From Novosphingobium sp. (GTDB lineage Bacteria; Pseudomonadota; Alphaproteobacteria; Sphingomonadales; Sphingomonadaceae), in contig NZ_JAUYRV010000037.1 in assembly GCF_030696665.1 (NCBI RefSeq), positions 1 through 61,968 on the forward strand: a DNA stretch of 61,968 nucleotides. The letters are read 5' to 3'. A program made the position numbers and the translations under genes. Below are positions 17,839 through 26,501 of the stretch, one piece after another. The notes beneath the pieces are model-generated. The model searched no databases, was not told where the DNA came from, and worked only from the letters and a program-made list of their open reading frames with translations. Position 1 is the stretch's first letter. The number at the start of each line of letters is the position of its first letter.

Positions 17839-18330
17839 TCAGCTTTGGGCTTTCTTGTCCTCAGCCTTGGCGGTAACTGTGTGCGGATAGATGAAGCCCT
17901 TGGCAGGGCTGGCACGCAGGCCGACCGAGCGGGTCGGCGCATACCACACGCGCACTTCGCTCCAGTCACCGGCGGCAGAGACATCTACGGCCATAACGCC
18001 GCGTTCGACCATGCCGGGGCCTGACCAGTTTGCATGGTCGATCAGGATGTGCCGATCATCAACGATCTTGCGGACCACAGCGACGTGCCCATAAGGCATT
18101 GCGCGGGTGCCGCTGAACGCCAGCACTGCACCAGCCTTGGGTTCCTCGCCACGGTCGTAGCGGCCTTCTGCATTGCTCCACCAGTCCCGCGCATTGCCGC
18201 TGATCTGGACGTCCGAAATCTGGCGGGCATAAGTCACGCACTGCAGGCGGGCATGCGCTGCGGTGGGCAGGGCTGCGAAGGATACCAGTGCGATGAAGGC
18301 TGCGACCATGTTCTTTAGCATGTGCAGCAT
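17839..18330 (-). CDS. secreted CHAP-domain protein (putative peptidoglycan amidase/peptidase)
   Basis: About 163 residues with a signal peptide (AAFIALVSFAALPTAAHA) and a CHAP domain: the catalytic Cys is in LQCVTYARQ and the His in PYGHVAVVRKI, followed by HILIDHANWS, all in the family arrangement. CHAP enzymes cleave peptidoglycan cross-bridges or stem amides. The fold fills the whole mature protein, with no targeting domain. The start is ambiguous among ATG 18330, 18321 and one further in; none has a strong Shine-Dalgarno. Monocistronic, downstream of glnA on the same strand but separated by a terminator. Confidence 0.8.
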   Translation of the reverse strand: MLHMLKNMVAAFIALVSFAALPTAAHARLQCVTYARQISDVQISGNARDWWSNAEGRYDRGEEPKAGAVLAFSGTRAMPYGHVAVVRKIVDDRHILIDHANWSGPGMVERGVMAVDVSAAGDWSEVRVWYAPTRSVGLRASPAKGFIYPHTVTAKAEDKKAQS

Positions 18331-18484
18331 GACTAAAGATTTTGGCGGATTCCGGGAGTCCTGCACGGCTCCGTTCATCCTGCGGCAATCACCGTTCATC
18401 TCGGTTCGTCGCAAATTGTGGAAAAAATCACGGTTTCATGTGTTGTCCGTCATATACGGCGATTGTTTGTGATCCGGGAATCGA

Positions 18485-18516
18485 AAAGGGCGCCCGGTTT
18501 CCCGGACGCCCCTTTG
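18485..18516 (-). terminator. rho-independent terminator of glnA
   Basis: GC-rich stem AAAGGGGCGTCCGGG against CCGG..GCGCCCTTTT (two internal mismatches) with an AAA loop on the minus strand, followed by TTTTC, starting 22 bases after the glnA stop codon. Confidence 0.7.
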
Positions 18517-18537
18517 CACTGTCGCTGATCGCGTGGA

Positions 18538-19947
18538 TCAGAGCGAGTAGTACATGTCGAATTCGACGGCCGAAGGCGTGGTTTCCCAGCGCATCACTTC
18601 TGGCCACTTCAGTTCGATGTACGCTTCGATCTGGTCCTTGGTGAACACGCCGCCCTGAAGCAGGAATTCGTGGTCAGCTTGAAGGCTGTCGAGCGCTTCG
18701 CGCAAGCTGCCGCACACGGTCGGAACTTCGGCGAGTTCTGCCGGCGGCAGATCGTAGAGGTTCTTGTCCATGGCTTCGCCCGGGTGGATCTTGTTCTTGA
18801 TCCCGTCGAGACCGGCCATCAACAGCGCGGCATAGCACAGGTAGGGGTTGGCCATCGCGTCGGGGAAACGGAATTCCACGCGCTTTGCCTTCGAACCGGC
18901 ACCATAAGGAATGCGGCACGAAGCCGAACGGTTGCGGGCCGAATAGGCCAGCAGCACAGGCGCTTCATAGCCCGGCACCAGACGCTTGTAGCTGTTGGTG
19001 GTCGGGTTGGTGAATGCGTTCAGCGCCTTGGCATGCTTGATCACACCACCGATGAAGTACAGGCACATGTCCGACAGACCGGCATAGCCGTTACCGGCGA
19101 ACAGCGGCTTGCCAGCTTCCCAGATCGAGATGTGGGTGTGCATGCCCGAGCCGTTGTCGCCCTTGATCGGCTTCGGCATGAACGTGGCCGACTTGCCATA
19201 GGCATGCGCAACCTGCTGCACGACGTACTTGTACACCTGCATACGGTCAGCGGTCTGAACCAGCGTACCGAAGGTGAGGCCGAGTTCGTGCTGGGCCGAG
19301 GCCACTTCGTGGTGGTGCTTGTCGCAAGGCAGGCCCATTTCGATCATGGTCGAAACCATCTCGCCACGGATGTCCACGCAGCTGTCGATCGGAGCAACCG
19401 GGAAGTAGCCGCCCTTCACGCCAGGACGGTGGCCCATGTTGCCACCTTCGTAGTCCTTGTTGCTGTTGGTTGGCAGTTCCACGTCATCGATGCGGAAGCC
19501 GTTGCCGTCATAGCCGTCATAGAACTTGACGTCGTCGAACAGGAAGAATTCGGCTTCCGGGCCAACGTAAACGGTGTCGCCCACGCCGGTCGACTTGACG
19601 AATGCTTCGGCACGCTTGGCGGTCGAGCGCGGATCGCGTGAGTAAAGTTCACCGGTCGAAGGTTCGACGATGTCGCAAACAATGATCATCATTGGCGAGG
19701 CGGAGAACGGATCGATGAAGACCGAGGTAAGATCGGGCTTGAGGATCATGTCCGATTCGTTGATGGCCTTCCAGCCTTCGATCGACGAACCGTCGAACAT
19801 CAGGCCGTCTTCCAACTCGTCTTCGCCGATGAGACCGGCAACCATCGTCAGGTGCTGCCACTTGCCCTTGGGATCGGTAAAGCGCAGATCGACCCATTCG
19901 ATTTCCTCGTCCTTGATCCGGGCGAGAATGTCCTTTGCACTTGCCAT
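18538..19947 (-). CDS. glnA: type I glutamine synthetase
   Basis: A 469-residue GSI-beta enzyme that makes glutamine from glutamate, ammonia and ATP, forming dodecamers in the cytoplasm. Family signatures include FDGSSIEGW, the ATP-binding [14 protein letters not shown] region and [10 protein letters not shown]. The adenylylation tyrosine is present at about residue 398 in NLYDLPPAE, so GlnE control is expected. ATG 19947 follows AAGGACC. It lies 147 bases downstream of glnB on the same strand, the usual glnBA arrangement, and is closed by a terminator. Confidence 0.97.
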   Translation of the reverse strand: MASAKDILARIKDEEIEWVDLRFTDPKGKWQHLTMVAGLIGEDELEDGLMFDGSSIEGWKAINESDMILKPDLTSVFIDPFSASPMMIIVCDIVEPSTGELYSRDPRSTAKRAEAFVKSTGVGDTVYVGPEAEFFLFDDVKFYDGYDGNGFRIDDVELPTNSNKDYEGGNMGHRPGVKGGYFPVAPIDSCVDIRGEMVSTMIEMGLPCDKHHHEVASAQHELGLTFGTLVQTADRMQVYKYVVQQVAHAYGKSATFMPKPIKGDNGSGMHTHISIWEAGKPLFAGNGYAGLSDMCLYFIGGVIKHAKALNAFTNPTTNSYKRLVPGYEAPVLLAYSARNRSASCRIPYGAGSKAKRVEFRFPDAMANPYLCYAALLMAGLDGIKNKIHPGEAMDKNLYDLPPAELAEVPTVCGSLREALDSLQADHEFLLQGGVFTKDQIEAYIELKWPEVMRWETTPSAVEFDMYYSL

Positions 19948-20094
19948 TGCTGGTCCTTCTTCATGCCCCCGTTGGAGAGGTCCGGGGGGTATCTGGGGTG
20001 GTTGTTTTCTGGAGGCTTGCCCGTCCACAGGCCCACCCCCGCTTTGACGCCCTATCCGACAACTGCCGGGCAGGGCCAAAACCAGTCGCGATTA

Positions 20095-20493
<399 letters not shown>

Positions 20494-20514
20494 TCATAGA
20501 CGTGGACACGACGT

Positions 20515-20530
20515 TACAAGAATCGTGCCA
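20515..20530 (-). promoter_or_regulatory. sigma-54-type -24/-12 promoter candidate for glnBA
   Basis: On the minus strand the sequence TGGCACGATTCTTGTA matches the sigma-54 consensus TGGCACGNNNNTTGCA at all fixed positions but one (GT for GC at -12), with the strict GG-N10 spacing. It lies ~80 bases upstream of the glnB GTG, as expected for a nitrogen-controlled glnB promoter. Confidence 0.55.
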
Positions 20531-20625
20531 CCTGCTGTCACAATTCACTAGGCCATCGCGCTGCATCGCGAAAGCCGTAAATTCGGGGCCGGGGAAAGAA
20601 TTGAATCGAAAGTGCGTGCGATCCA

Positions 20626-20673
20626 TGCGCAAGATTGCGCACCCTTGTTCTAATAGTGCACAAAATTTGCGCA
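20626..20673. promoter_or_regulatory. two NtrC-like palindromes upstream of glnB
   Basis: TGCGCAA-GA-TTGCGCA (20626-20641) is a perfect 7-bp inverted repeat. TGCACAAAATTTGCGCA (20657-20673) matches the NtrC consensus TGCAC-N7-GTGCA with one change. They lie ~95-160 bases upstream of the -24/-12 element, an enhancer-like distance. The rest of the ~230-base gap between glnB and map holds no gene. Confidence 0.5.
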
Positions 20674-20702
20674 GGCAGTGCCCTTTTTTTGGGCAGGCCA
20701 GA

Positions 20703-21527
20703 TCAGTACGGCGGCTTGTGCAGTCCCTTGGGGCTGGCCGTAAAGATCTCGCACCCGTCCGCCGTAATGCCGATTGAATGTTCGAACTGTGCCGACATCG
20801 AACGATCGCGCGTGACCGCTGTCCATCCGTCTTCAAGGATTTTCACCCCGGGCTTGCCGAGGTTGATCATTGGTTCGATGGTGAAGAACATGCCCGGCTT
20901 AAGCTCCGGTCCGGTCCCGGCGCGCGCAGCGTGGATCACTTCGGGCGAATCGTGGAACAGGCGGCCAAGGCCGTGGCCACAGAATTCACGGACCACGCCA
21001 TAGCGCTGCTTTTCTGCATGGGCCTGGATCGCTGCGCCAACATCGCCCAGCCTTGCGCCGGGCTTTGCCTGCTCGATGCCCAGCATCATGCATTCATAAG
21101 TCACCTCGACCAGCCGCTTCGCCTTCAGCGGAACATCCCCAACGAGGTACATCCGGCTGCTGTCGCCATGCCAGCCGTCCAGCAGCGGGGTCACGTCGAT
21201 GTTGACGATGTCTCCATCCTTCAGCACCTTTTCCGAAGGGATGCCGTGGCACACCACATGGTTGATCGAGATGCAGCACGAATGCGCATAGCCGCGATAG
21301 CCAAGCGTTGCCGGGATCGCGCCCGCATCCAGCGTCATCTGTCGCACCACGTCATCAAGGTGGTCCGTGCGTGCGCCGGGGACGACGAGCGGCGCGAGCG
21401 CGTCAAGAATCTCGGCTGCAAGGCGGCCTGCCTTGCGCATGCCTTCGAACCCCGCCGGGCCGTGGAGCTTGATCGTCCCGTCGCGCATCAGGACATCGTG
21501 GTCTTCAACGATCATGTATTCGGTCAT
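20703..21527 (-). CDS. map: type I methionine aminopeptidase
   Basis: A 274-residue M24 peptidase that removes the initiator methionine from nascent proteins. Metal ligands and substrate residues are in order: CHGIPSEK, VNIDVTPLLDGWHGDSSR (both Asp ligands), FCGHGLGRLFHDSPEVIH (His), FTIEPMI (Glu) and SAQFEHSI (Glu). ATG 21527 (MTEYMIVED) is taken as start; ATG 21536 three codons up is possible. No extended zinc-finger N-terminus. The lipoprotein gene upstream on the same strand ends 55 bases before it. Confidence 0.93.
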   Translation of the reverse strand: MTEYMIVEDHDVLMRDGTIKLHGPAGFEGMRKAGRLAAEILDALAPLVVPGARTDHLDDVVRQMTLDAGAIPATLGYRGYAHSCCISINHVVCHGIPSEKVLKDGDIVNIDVTPLLDGWHGDSSRMYLVGDVPLKAKRLVEVTYECMMLGIEQAKPGARLGDVGAAIQAHAEKQRYGVVREFCGHGLGRLFHDSPEVIHAARAGTGPELKPGMFFTIEPMINLGKPGVKILEDGWTAVTRDRSMSAQFEHSIGITADGCEIFTASPKGLHKPPY

Positions 21528-21582
21528 AGGGCGCATGTAGCGAATGTTGCCGTGAAATGCGAGGTGTTCGCAGTGACGTTTC

Positions 21583-22383
21583 TCATCGCGCAACGAATGA
21601 CGATTTGAACTCCGGCTTCACGGCGGCCAGCACCTTTGGCGTGACAGGCACGGTGACTTCGTAATCGCCTTCGACATACGGTCCTGCCGAATAGGGCGCG
21701 ACCAGCACGCCGATCCGGTCAAACGCCTTGCCGTTGGAAGAGCCGAGAATCACTGCCTCTTCAACCGGATCGATGCATTTGCTGAACTCGGCGATTTCGC
21801 CCCCGTCCTGCCCTTCGCGCTTCTTTGCACGCTGAAGATCAAGCTCTTTGCAGAAGGGCGCGCGGATCGCTTCGGATAGCGCGGCCTTTGACACGAAAAG
21901 GTCAGAAGGTGCGCGTCGTTTGCCTGCAATGCGGTCCCACAGCAGCGTGTTGAATGCATAGTTGGGGTGCGCACCGCCGCTGTAGGTGCCGATCAGCGTT
22001 GACATGCTCAGCCACGCCGACAGGTCCGTCACCACCTGCCATTCCACATTGTAGCTATAGGGATTGAACGGAAAGCCGCTTTCCTTTGCCAGCTTCTGCC
22101 CCTCGGTGGCATCCACTTTCAGGTCAGTCCGCGTCTTTTCCAGATCGGAGTCCAGCAGGGCTTTGAGCGCCGGGATTGCTCCGGCACTGGCAGGATAGGA
22201 ATAATCGAACTGATACAGGTCGTTGTCCTCATGCACCTCTCGCGCAGCTATTGGCGTTTGTGCAGGCATCTCCGGCGCGGCGGGCGGAGCGATTGCTGAC
22301 CCGCTCGCCTCTGGTGCGGGAGCCTCCTCTTTCACCGAACACCCTGCCAACACCACCACCGCTCCCATAAGGACTAGACGCAT
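21583..22383 (-). CDS. lipoprotein with RsiV-like DUF4163/DUF3298 domains
   Basis: A 266-residue protein with a lipobox (VVLAGCSVKEE; Cys15), then a Pro/Ala-rich linker and a globular region. That region contains SYPASAGAIPALKALLDSDL, a LSMSTLIGTYSGGAHPNYAFNTLLWD segment and the ending DYEVTVPVTPKVLAAVKPEF. The 'YSGGAHPN' core and two-part layout match DUF4163 plus DUF3298, as in RsiV, which in Bacillus binds lysozyme. Here it stands as a free lipoprotein without an adjacent sigma factor, so an anti-sigma role is not supported. Divergent from leucyl aminopeptidase. Confidence 0.75.
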   Translation of the reverse strand: MRLVLMGAVVVLAGCSVKEEAPAPEASGSAIAPPAAPEMPAQTPIAAREVHEDNDLYQFDYSYPASAGAIPALKALLDSDLEKTRTDLKVDATEGQKLAKESGFPFNPYSYNVEWQVVTDLSAWLSMSTLIGTYSGGAHPNYAFNTLLWDRIAGKRRAPSDLFVSKAALSEAIRAPFCKELDLQRAKKREGQDGGEIAEFSKCIDPVEEAVILGSSNGKAFDRIGVLVAPYSAGPYVEGDYEVTVPVTPKVLAAVKPEFKSSFVAR

Positions 22384-22436
22384 GGGGCAATTTCCTCTCG
22401 CAAGTGGCCGCGCGGTGCGGCATGAACTTCATCAAC

Positions 22437-23831
22437 ATGACCGATAGAAACGCGCTGATCCAGCCAGATCGCGGCCAGCAGGCCATTGCCCTCCACTTGG
22501 TAGACAAGGCGACGCTGCCCGACTTCCTCAAAAGCCTCAACGGCGCACAGCGTTCCGCGCTGGCAGCACAGAAGTTTGAAGGCGGGGGCTATGAACACGC
22601 CATCGTGCCAGAAGGCGATGGCTGGTTTGCCGTGGCAGGCGTTGCCAATGTGAACGACCTGTCTTCATGGTGCATGGCCAAGCTGGCCGATGTGCTGCCC
22701 GGCGGCACCTATCGCCGCGCGGGGCCAAGTGCCGAAACCGGGCCGGGCAAGGCGATGCACGGCTGGGTGACGGGCCAATACCGCTTTGACCGCTACCGCA
22801 AGGATGCCAAGGACGCCGAACCGCGCATCCTGCTGACCAAGGACGTGGCGCTGATCGAGCCTGCGCTGGCAGAGGCCACGGCGGTGCTGATGGTGCGCGA
22901 TCTGGTGAACACGCCGGCCGAGGACATGGGACCGCTTCAGCTTGAAGCCGAAGTGCGCGCGCTGGCCAAAGGCCACCATGCCGAGGTTCATGTCATCTCG
23001 GGGGACGCCCTGGAGCGCGACTATCCGATGGTTCATGCCGTGGGCCGTGCGGCGGCGCGCAGCCATGCGCCGCGCATGATCGAGATGGAGTGGGGCGATC
23101 CCAAGCACCCCCGCGTGGCGATTGTGGGTAAGGGCGTGTGCTTCGATTCGGGTGGGCTGGACATCAAGCCATCGTCCGGCATGGCGCTGATGAAGAAGGA
23201 TATGGGCGGCGCGGCCCATGCCATTGCTCTGGCGGGCCTGATCATGGCGCTGGGCCTGAAGATCCGGCTGCATCTGCTTGTTCCAGCGGTGGAAAACGCG
23301 ATTTCGGGCAATGCTTTCCGCCCCGGCGACATCCTGCGTTCGCGCGAGGGGCTGTCTGTCGAGATCACCAATACCGATGCCGAAGGGCGGCTCGTGCTGG
23401 GCGATGCTCTGACGCGTGCGAGCGAGTTGAAGCCTGAACTGGTGATCGATTTTGCCACCCTGACCGGTGCAGCCCGCGTTGCGCTCGGCCCCGATCTTCC
23501 CGCAATGTTTGCGCGGCGGGATGAAACGGCAGCAGAGCTGATGCATGCAGGGTTGGAGCGCGACGATGCCTGCTGGCGGTTGCCGCTGCACGAAGGTTAC
23601 CGCGAATACCTCAAATCCGATGTCGCCGACCTGCAGAACTCGCCCGCAAACGGCTTTGCCGGGGCGAGCGTGGCGGCTCTATTCCTCGATAAGTTCGTGG
23701 GCGAAGGCCTTGATTGGGCACACTTTGATACGTTCGCGTGGCGGCCTGTGGCCAAGCCCGGGCGGCCCAAGGGCGGTGACGCACTGGGCCTGCGCGCGGC
23801 GTGGGGGCTGCTCAAGGCACGCTATGGCTGA
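22437..23831 (+). CDS. M17 leucyl aminopeptidase family protein
   Basis: A 464-residue cytosolic aminopeptidase with the full di-metal M17 active site: VGKGVCFDSGGLDIKPSSGMALMKKDMGGAA (Lys and Asp ligands) and the signature NTDAEGRLVLGDAL. The N-terminal domain is shorter and diverged from E. coli PepA, as in many alphaproteobacteria. ATG 22437 (MTDRNALIQPDRGQQA) is chosen because it gives the usual family N-terminus; ATG 22422 and GTG 22404 are alternatives in the same frame. Followed after 11 bases by an SH3-only protein. Confidence 0.88.
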   Translation: MTDRNALIQPDRGQQAIALHLVDKATLPDFLKSLNGAQRSALAAQKFEGGGYEHAIVPEGDGWFAVAGVANVNDLSSWCMAKLADVLPGGTYRRAGPSAETGPGKAMHGWVTGQYRFDRYRKDAKDAEPRILLTKDVALIEPALAEATAVLMVRDLVNTPAEDMGPLQLEAEVRALAKGHHAEVHVISGDALERDYPMVHAVGRAAARSHAPRMIEMEWGDPKHPRVAIVGKGVCFDSGGLDIKPSSGMALMKKDMGGAAHAIALAGLIMALGLKIRLHLLVPAVENAISGNAFRPGDILRSREGLSVEITNTDAEGRLVLGDALTRASELKPELVIDFATLTGAARVALGPDLPAMFARRDETAAELMHAGLERDDACWRLPLHEGYREYLKSDVADLQNSPANGFAGASVAALFLDKFVGEGLDWAHFDTFAWRPVAKPGRPKGGDALGLRAAWGLLKARYG

Positions 23832-23842
23832 GGAACGGCGCA

Positions 23843-24268
23843 ATGCACCATAGCTTGCCTGAACGCGCCGAGGCCGCTAATCGCCCCGTTTTCCTGCTGC
23901 GGGGGCACCCAGAATTGACCGTTGAAGCCATGCCTCTTCCCGTTGACGTGCCGGTTGGCCAGCTAACGCTGATGCGCCCGGCTGATCGTTCGGACAAGCC
24001 GCACCTGCCGGTGCGCGGCGATCTTGCGCATATCGGCTTGGCCGGGCGATACTTCGTGCCGCACTATGCGGTGCCGATGCCGCACATGGTCAAGGCGGCA
24101 GGCACCTTACGCGGCGCGGGCAAGCCCGATGGCGCGGAATTGCGTGCGCTGGCGGCTGGCGAAGTGTTCGACGTGCTCGACATTGCGGGCGGCTGGGCCT
24201 GGGGGCAAGCCGGGGCGGATATGCTGGTGGGCTATGTGGAATTTGCGCAGCTGGAGCCTTCGGCATGA
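23843..24268 (+). CDS. SH3-like domain protein lacking an NlpC/P60 catalytic domain
   Basis: A 141-residue protein whose second half (HIGLAGRYFVPHYAVPMP... to EVFDVLDIAGGWAWGQAG...VGYV) resembles the N-terminal SH3-like domain that precedes an NlpC/P60 peptidase in sphingomonad C40 proteins encoded beside this same aminopeptidase. That comparison is from memory. The peptidase part, with its Cys-His-His triad, is absent: the protein ends right after the SH3-like domain at LEPSA and its stop overlaps argC by 4 bases (ATGA). ATG 23843 follows GAGGA. No signal peptide. It could be a functional stand-alone binding module or a remnant. Confidence 0.62.
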   Translation: MHHSLPERAEAANRPVFLLRGHPELTVEAMPLPVDVPVGQLTLMRPADRSDKPHLPVRGDLAHIGLAGRYFVPHYAVPMPHMVKAAGTLRGAGKPDGAELRALAAGEVFDVLDIAGGWAWGQAGADMLVGYVEFAQLEPSA

Positions 24269-25194
24269 CCATCTCGATCTTCATCGATGGCGCGGCAGGC
24301 ACCACGGGACTCGAAATTGCCGACCGGCTGGCAGGCCGCAGCGAATTCACCCTGATTGCGCTCGACGATACGCGGCGCAAGGACGATGCAGCTCGGGCCG
24401 AAGCCATCAACGACGCCGACGTGGTGATCCTGTGTCTGCCCGATGACGCCGCGCGCGATGCCGTGGCAATGATCCGCAATGATCGCACCAAGGTGATCGA
24501 CGCTTCGACCGCGCACCGCGTGGCCGATGGCTGGACATATGGCTTCCCCGAACTCGTCGGGCGCGAGATTGTGGCGCAGGCCAAGCGGGTTTCGAACCCC
24601 GGCTGCTATCCCACCGGCTTCCTCGCCCTGCTGGCACCACTGGTTCACAACGGGTTGCTGCCCGCCGCCTGGCCTTACACCTGCACCGGCGTGTCCGGCT
24701 ATTCGGGCGGCGGCAAGGCGCTGATCAAGCGGTTCGAGGATGATCGCGACATCGCGTGGCGCGGCTATGGCCTGAGCTTCGGGCACAAGCATGTGCCCGA
24801 AATGCAGCGCTATGCAGGCCTTGCCATCGCGCCGCTGTTCAGCCCCGCCGTCGTGCCTGCGCATCGCGGCATGGTGGTCGAAGTGCTGCTGCCGCTGGGC
24901 GTGATGCCGGGCAACGTGCCTGCCGAACTGCTGCGCGCGGCGCTGACGCAGTTCTATGGCGAATCGAAGATCGTCACCGTGGCGCAGGATGCTCCGGTCG
25001 AGGGCGAAATGTTGCTGCGCGGTTCGATGGAACCGTGGGACGGGCTGAAGCTGCATGTGATGGGCAGCGAGGACGGCGAGCAAGCGCGGCTGGTCGCGGT
25101 GCTGGACAATCTCGGCAAGGGCGCGAGCGGCGCTGCGGTGCAGACGCTGAACCTGATGGCCGGGTTGGATGAGACGGCGGGGCTGCGGCTCTAA
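24265..25194 (+). CDS. argC: N-acetyl-gamma-glutamyl-phosphate reductase, type 2
   Basis: A 309-residue enzyme of the short (AGPR type 2) class that reduces N-acetylglutamyl phosphate to the semialdehyde, the third step of arginine synthesis. It has an N-terminal Rossmann fold (FIDGAAGTTGLEIADRL), the catalytic Cys in SNPGCYPTGF, and the GVSGYSGGGKALIKRFE segment typical of type 2. The start overlaps the previous stop (ATGA). No other arg genes nearby. Confidence 0.93.
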   Translation: MTISIFIDGAAGTTGLEIADRLAGRSEFTLIALDDTRRKDDAARAEAINDADVVILCLPDDAARDAVAMIRNDRTKVIDASTAHRVADGWTYGFPELVGREIVAQAKRVSNPGCYPTGFLALLAPLVHNGLLPAAWPYTCTGVSGYSGGGKALIKRFEDDRDIAWRGYGLSFGHKHVPEMQRYAGLAIAPLFSPAVVPAHRGMVVEVLLPLGVMPGNVPAELLRAALTQFYGESKIVTVAQDAPVEGEMLLRGSMEPWDGLKLHVMGSEDGEQARLVAVLDNLGKGASGAAVQTLNLMAGLDETAGLRL

Positions 25195-25202
25195 GGCTGG
25201 AA

Positions 25203-25327
25203 TGCCCACCCCCGACCCCTCCCGCTTGCGGGAGGGGAGAAGCAAGCACTGCCTGTGCCCTCCCGCAGGCGGGAGGGCCGCGAGACTTGGCGAGCCGCAG
25301 GCGAGCCTAGTCGCAGCGGGGTGGGCA
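25203..25327. repeat. intergenic palindromic repeat (REP-like) downstream of argC
   Basis: Outer inverted arms TGCCCACCCC / GGGGTGGGCA enclose two inner palindromes, CCCTCCCGCTTGCGGGAGGG and CCCTCCCGCAGGCGGGAGGG. This modular GC-rich structure between convergent genes looks like an extragenic palindromic element; no coding potential. Confidence 0.7.
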
Positions 25328-25342
25328 CTGCGCTACTTATGA

Positions 25343-25377
25343 AAAAGGCCCGCACTCCATCCAGAGGCGGGCCTTTT
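25343..25377. terminator. bidirectional rho-independent terminator
   Basis: Perfect 11-bp stem AAAAGGCCCGC / GCGGGCCTTTT with a 13-base loop between the convergent argC and ferredoxin genes; U-runs form in both directions. It starts 22 bases after the ferredoxin stop. Confidence 0.85.
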
Positions 25378-25398
25378 CAACACGCAAAGCGCGAAAGA

Positions 25399-25716
25399 TC
25401 AGTCTTCCGGCGCAATCGTCACGCGCAGACCGTCAAGGTCACCCGTGATCTGCACCTGGCACGAAAGGCGCGAGGTTTCGTTGCGGTGATCCGAACTGTC
25501 GAGCAGGTCGTTCTCGTCTTCGCTCATCGGCGCAACCTTGTCGGCAAAGGCCGGATCGACATAGACGTGGCACGTGGCGCACGAGCAGCAGCCGCCGCAC
25601 AGCGCCAGCAGTTCGTCAAAACCGTTGTCGCGAATGGCTTCCATCACGGAAAGCCCGGCATCGGCTTCTACTGTTGTTTCTTCACCAGCACGATTGACAA
25701 CCACGATCTTCGGCAT
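25399..25716 (-). CDS. 2Fe-2S ferredoxin (putidaredoxin/adrenodoxin type)
   Basis: A 105-residue electron-transfer protein. Cluster ligands read as Cys40, Cys46, Cys49 (C-x5-C-x2-C in [17 protein letters not shown]) and Cys86 (RLSCQV), the vertebrate-type/putidaredoxin spacing. Two extra Cys at 43 and 44 lie inside the cluster loop where relatives usually have Ser/Ala. Such ferredoxins serve cytochrome P450s, Rieske oxygenases or Fe-S assembly; no partner is adjacent, so the role is open. Closed by the bidirectional terminator. Confidence 0.9.
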   Translation of the reverse strand: MPKIVVVNRAGEETTVEADAGLSVMEAIRDNGFDELLALCGGCCSCATCHVYVDPAFADKVAPMSEDENDLLDSSDHRNETSRLSCQVQITGDLDGLRVTIAPED

Positions 25717-25854
25717 CGCTTGTTCTCCAAATGCGGCGCAGGGTCAAACGCGCCCTGATCACGCCCCCTGTTCGCCTTTAGGCGGGGCTGCTATCGCGCC
25801 ATTCCGGCTTTGGCAACTGCTGAACCGGCCAAAACTGTTTTGCGGAGAATTAGG

Positions 25855-26472
25855 GTGGGCTTGACGGCTGAAGCGATACGCGAAGGGCTGGACTTCATCG
25901 CCGCCCGCAATCCTTCCCTTGCCGGAGCGATCAAGCGCGTCGGCTATCCCGAACCGCGCATTCGCGCCACCGGCTATGGCACACTGCTGCGCACCATCGT
26001 GGGTCAGCAAGTAAGCGTTGCAGCAGCGGCATCTGTGTGGAACAAGCTGGAAGCACTGCTGGGCGAGGAGATGCCCCCGCACGATCTGCTCGCCGCCGAT
26101 TTCGATTCGCTACGCGCCTGCGGCCTTTCGCGCCAGAAGCAGGGCTATGCGCGTTCGTTGTGCGAACTGGTCGTTTCGGGCGAACTCGATCTTGAGGCGC
26201 TGCCTGAAGATGACGAGGAGGCGATTGCCGAACTGGTCAAGATCAAGGGCATCGGGCGCTGGTCGGCCGAGATTTATCTGCTCTTTGCCGAAGGAAGGCC
26301 CGACATCTGGCCCGCAGGCGATCTGGCGGTGCAGGTGGGCCTGGGCAAACTGCTGGGCCTTGAAGAACGGCCAAGCGAGAAGGAAACGCGCGAACTTGCG
26401 GAAAGCTGGCGGCCCCATCGCGGTGCGGCAGCGATCTTCACATGGCATTGCTATAACAATCCGGCGCTGTAA
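25855..26472 (+). CDS. DNA-3-methyladenine glycosylase II family (HhH-GPD)
   Basis: A ~205-residue AlkA-like base-excision glycosylase. Visible are an IVGQQVSVAAAASVWNKL helix, the helix-hairpin-helix VKIKGIGRWSAEIYLLFA, and the Asp-containing WPAGDLAVQVGLGKLLG that supplies the catalytic acid. It lacks the extra N-terminal domain of E. coli AlkA. GTG 25855 is preferred because GGAG lies 7 bases upstream; a TTG 45 bases earlier is in frame but without a site. Followed by an SDR gene 29 bases on. Confidence 0.87.
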   Translation: MGLTAEAIREGLDFIAARNPSLAGAIKRVGYPEPRIRATGYGTLLRTIVGQQVSVAAAASVWNKLEALLGEEMPPHDLLAADFDSLRACGLSRQKQGYARSLCELVVSGELDLEALPEDDEEAIAELVKIKGIGRWSAEIYLLFAEGRPDIWPAGDLAVQVGLGKLLGLEERPSEKETRELAESWRPHRGAAAIFTWHCYNNPAL

Positions 26473-26501
26473 TCTGCTGCTAACAACAATGTGAGCAGGG
26501 G

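Noticed and set aside
25203..25327. Insertion sequence remnant
   Set aside because: Nested palindromes without transposase sequence, terminal repeats of IS type or target duplication; a REP-like element fits better.
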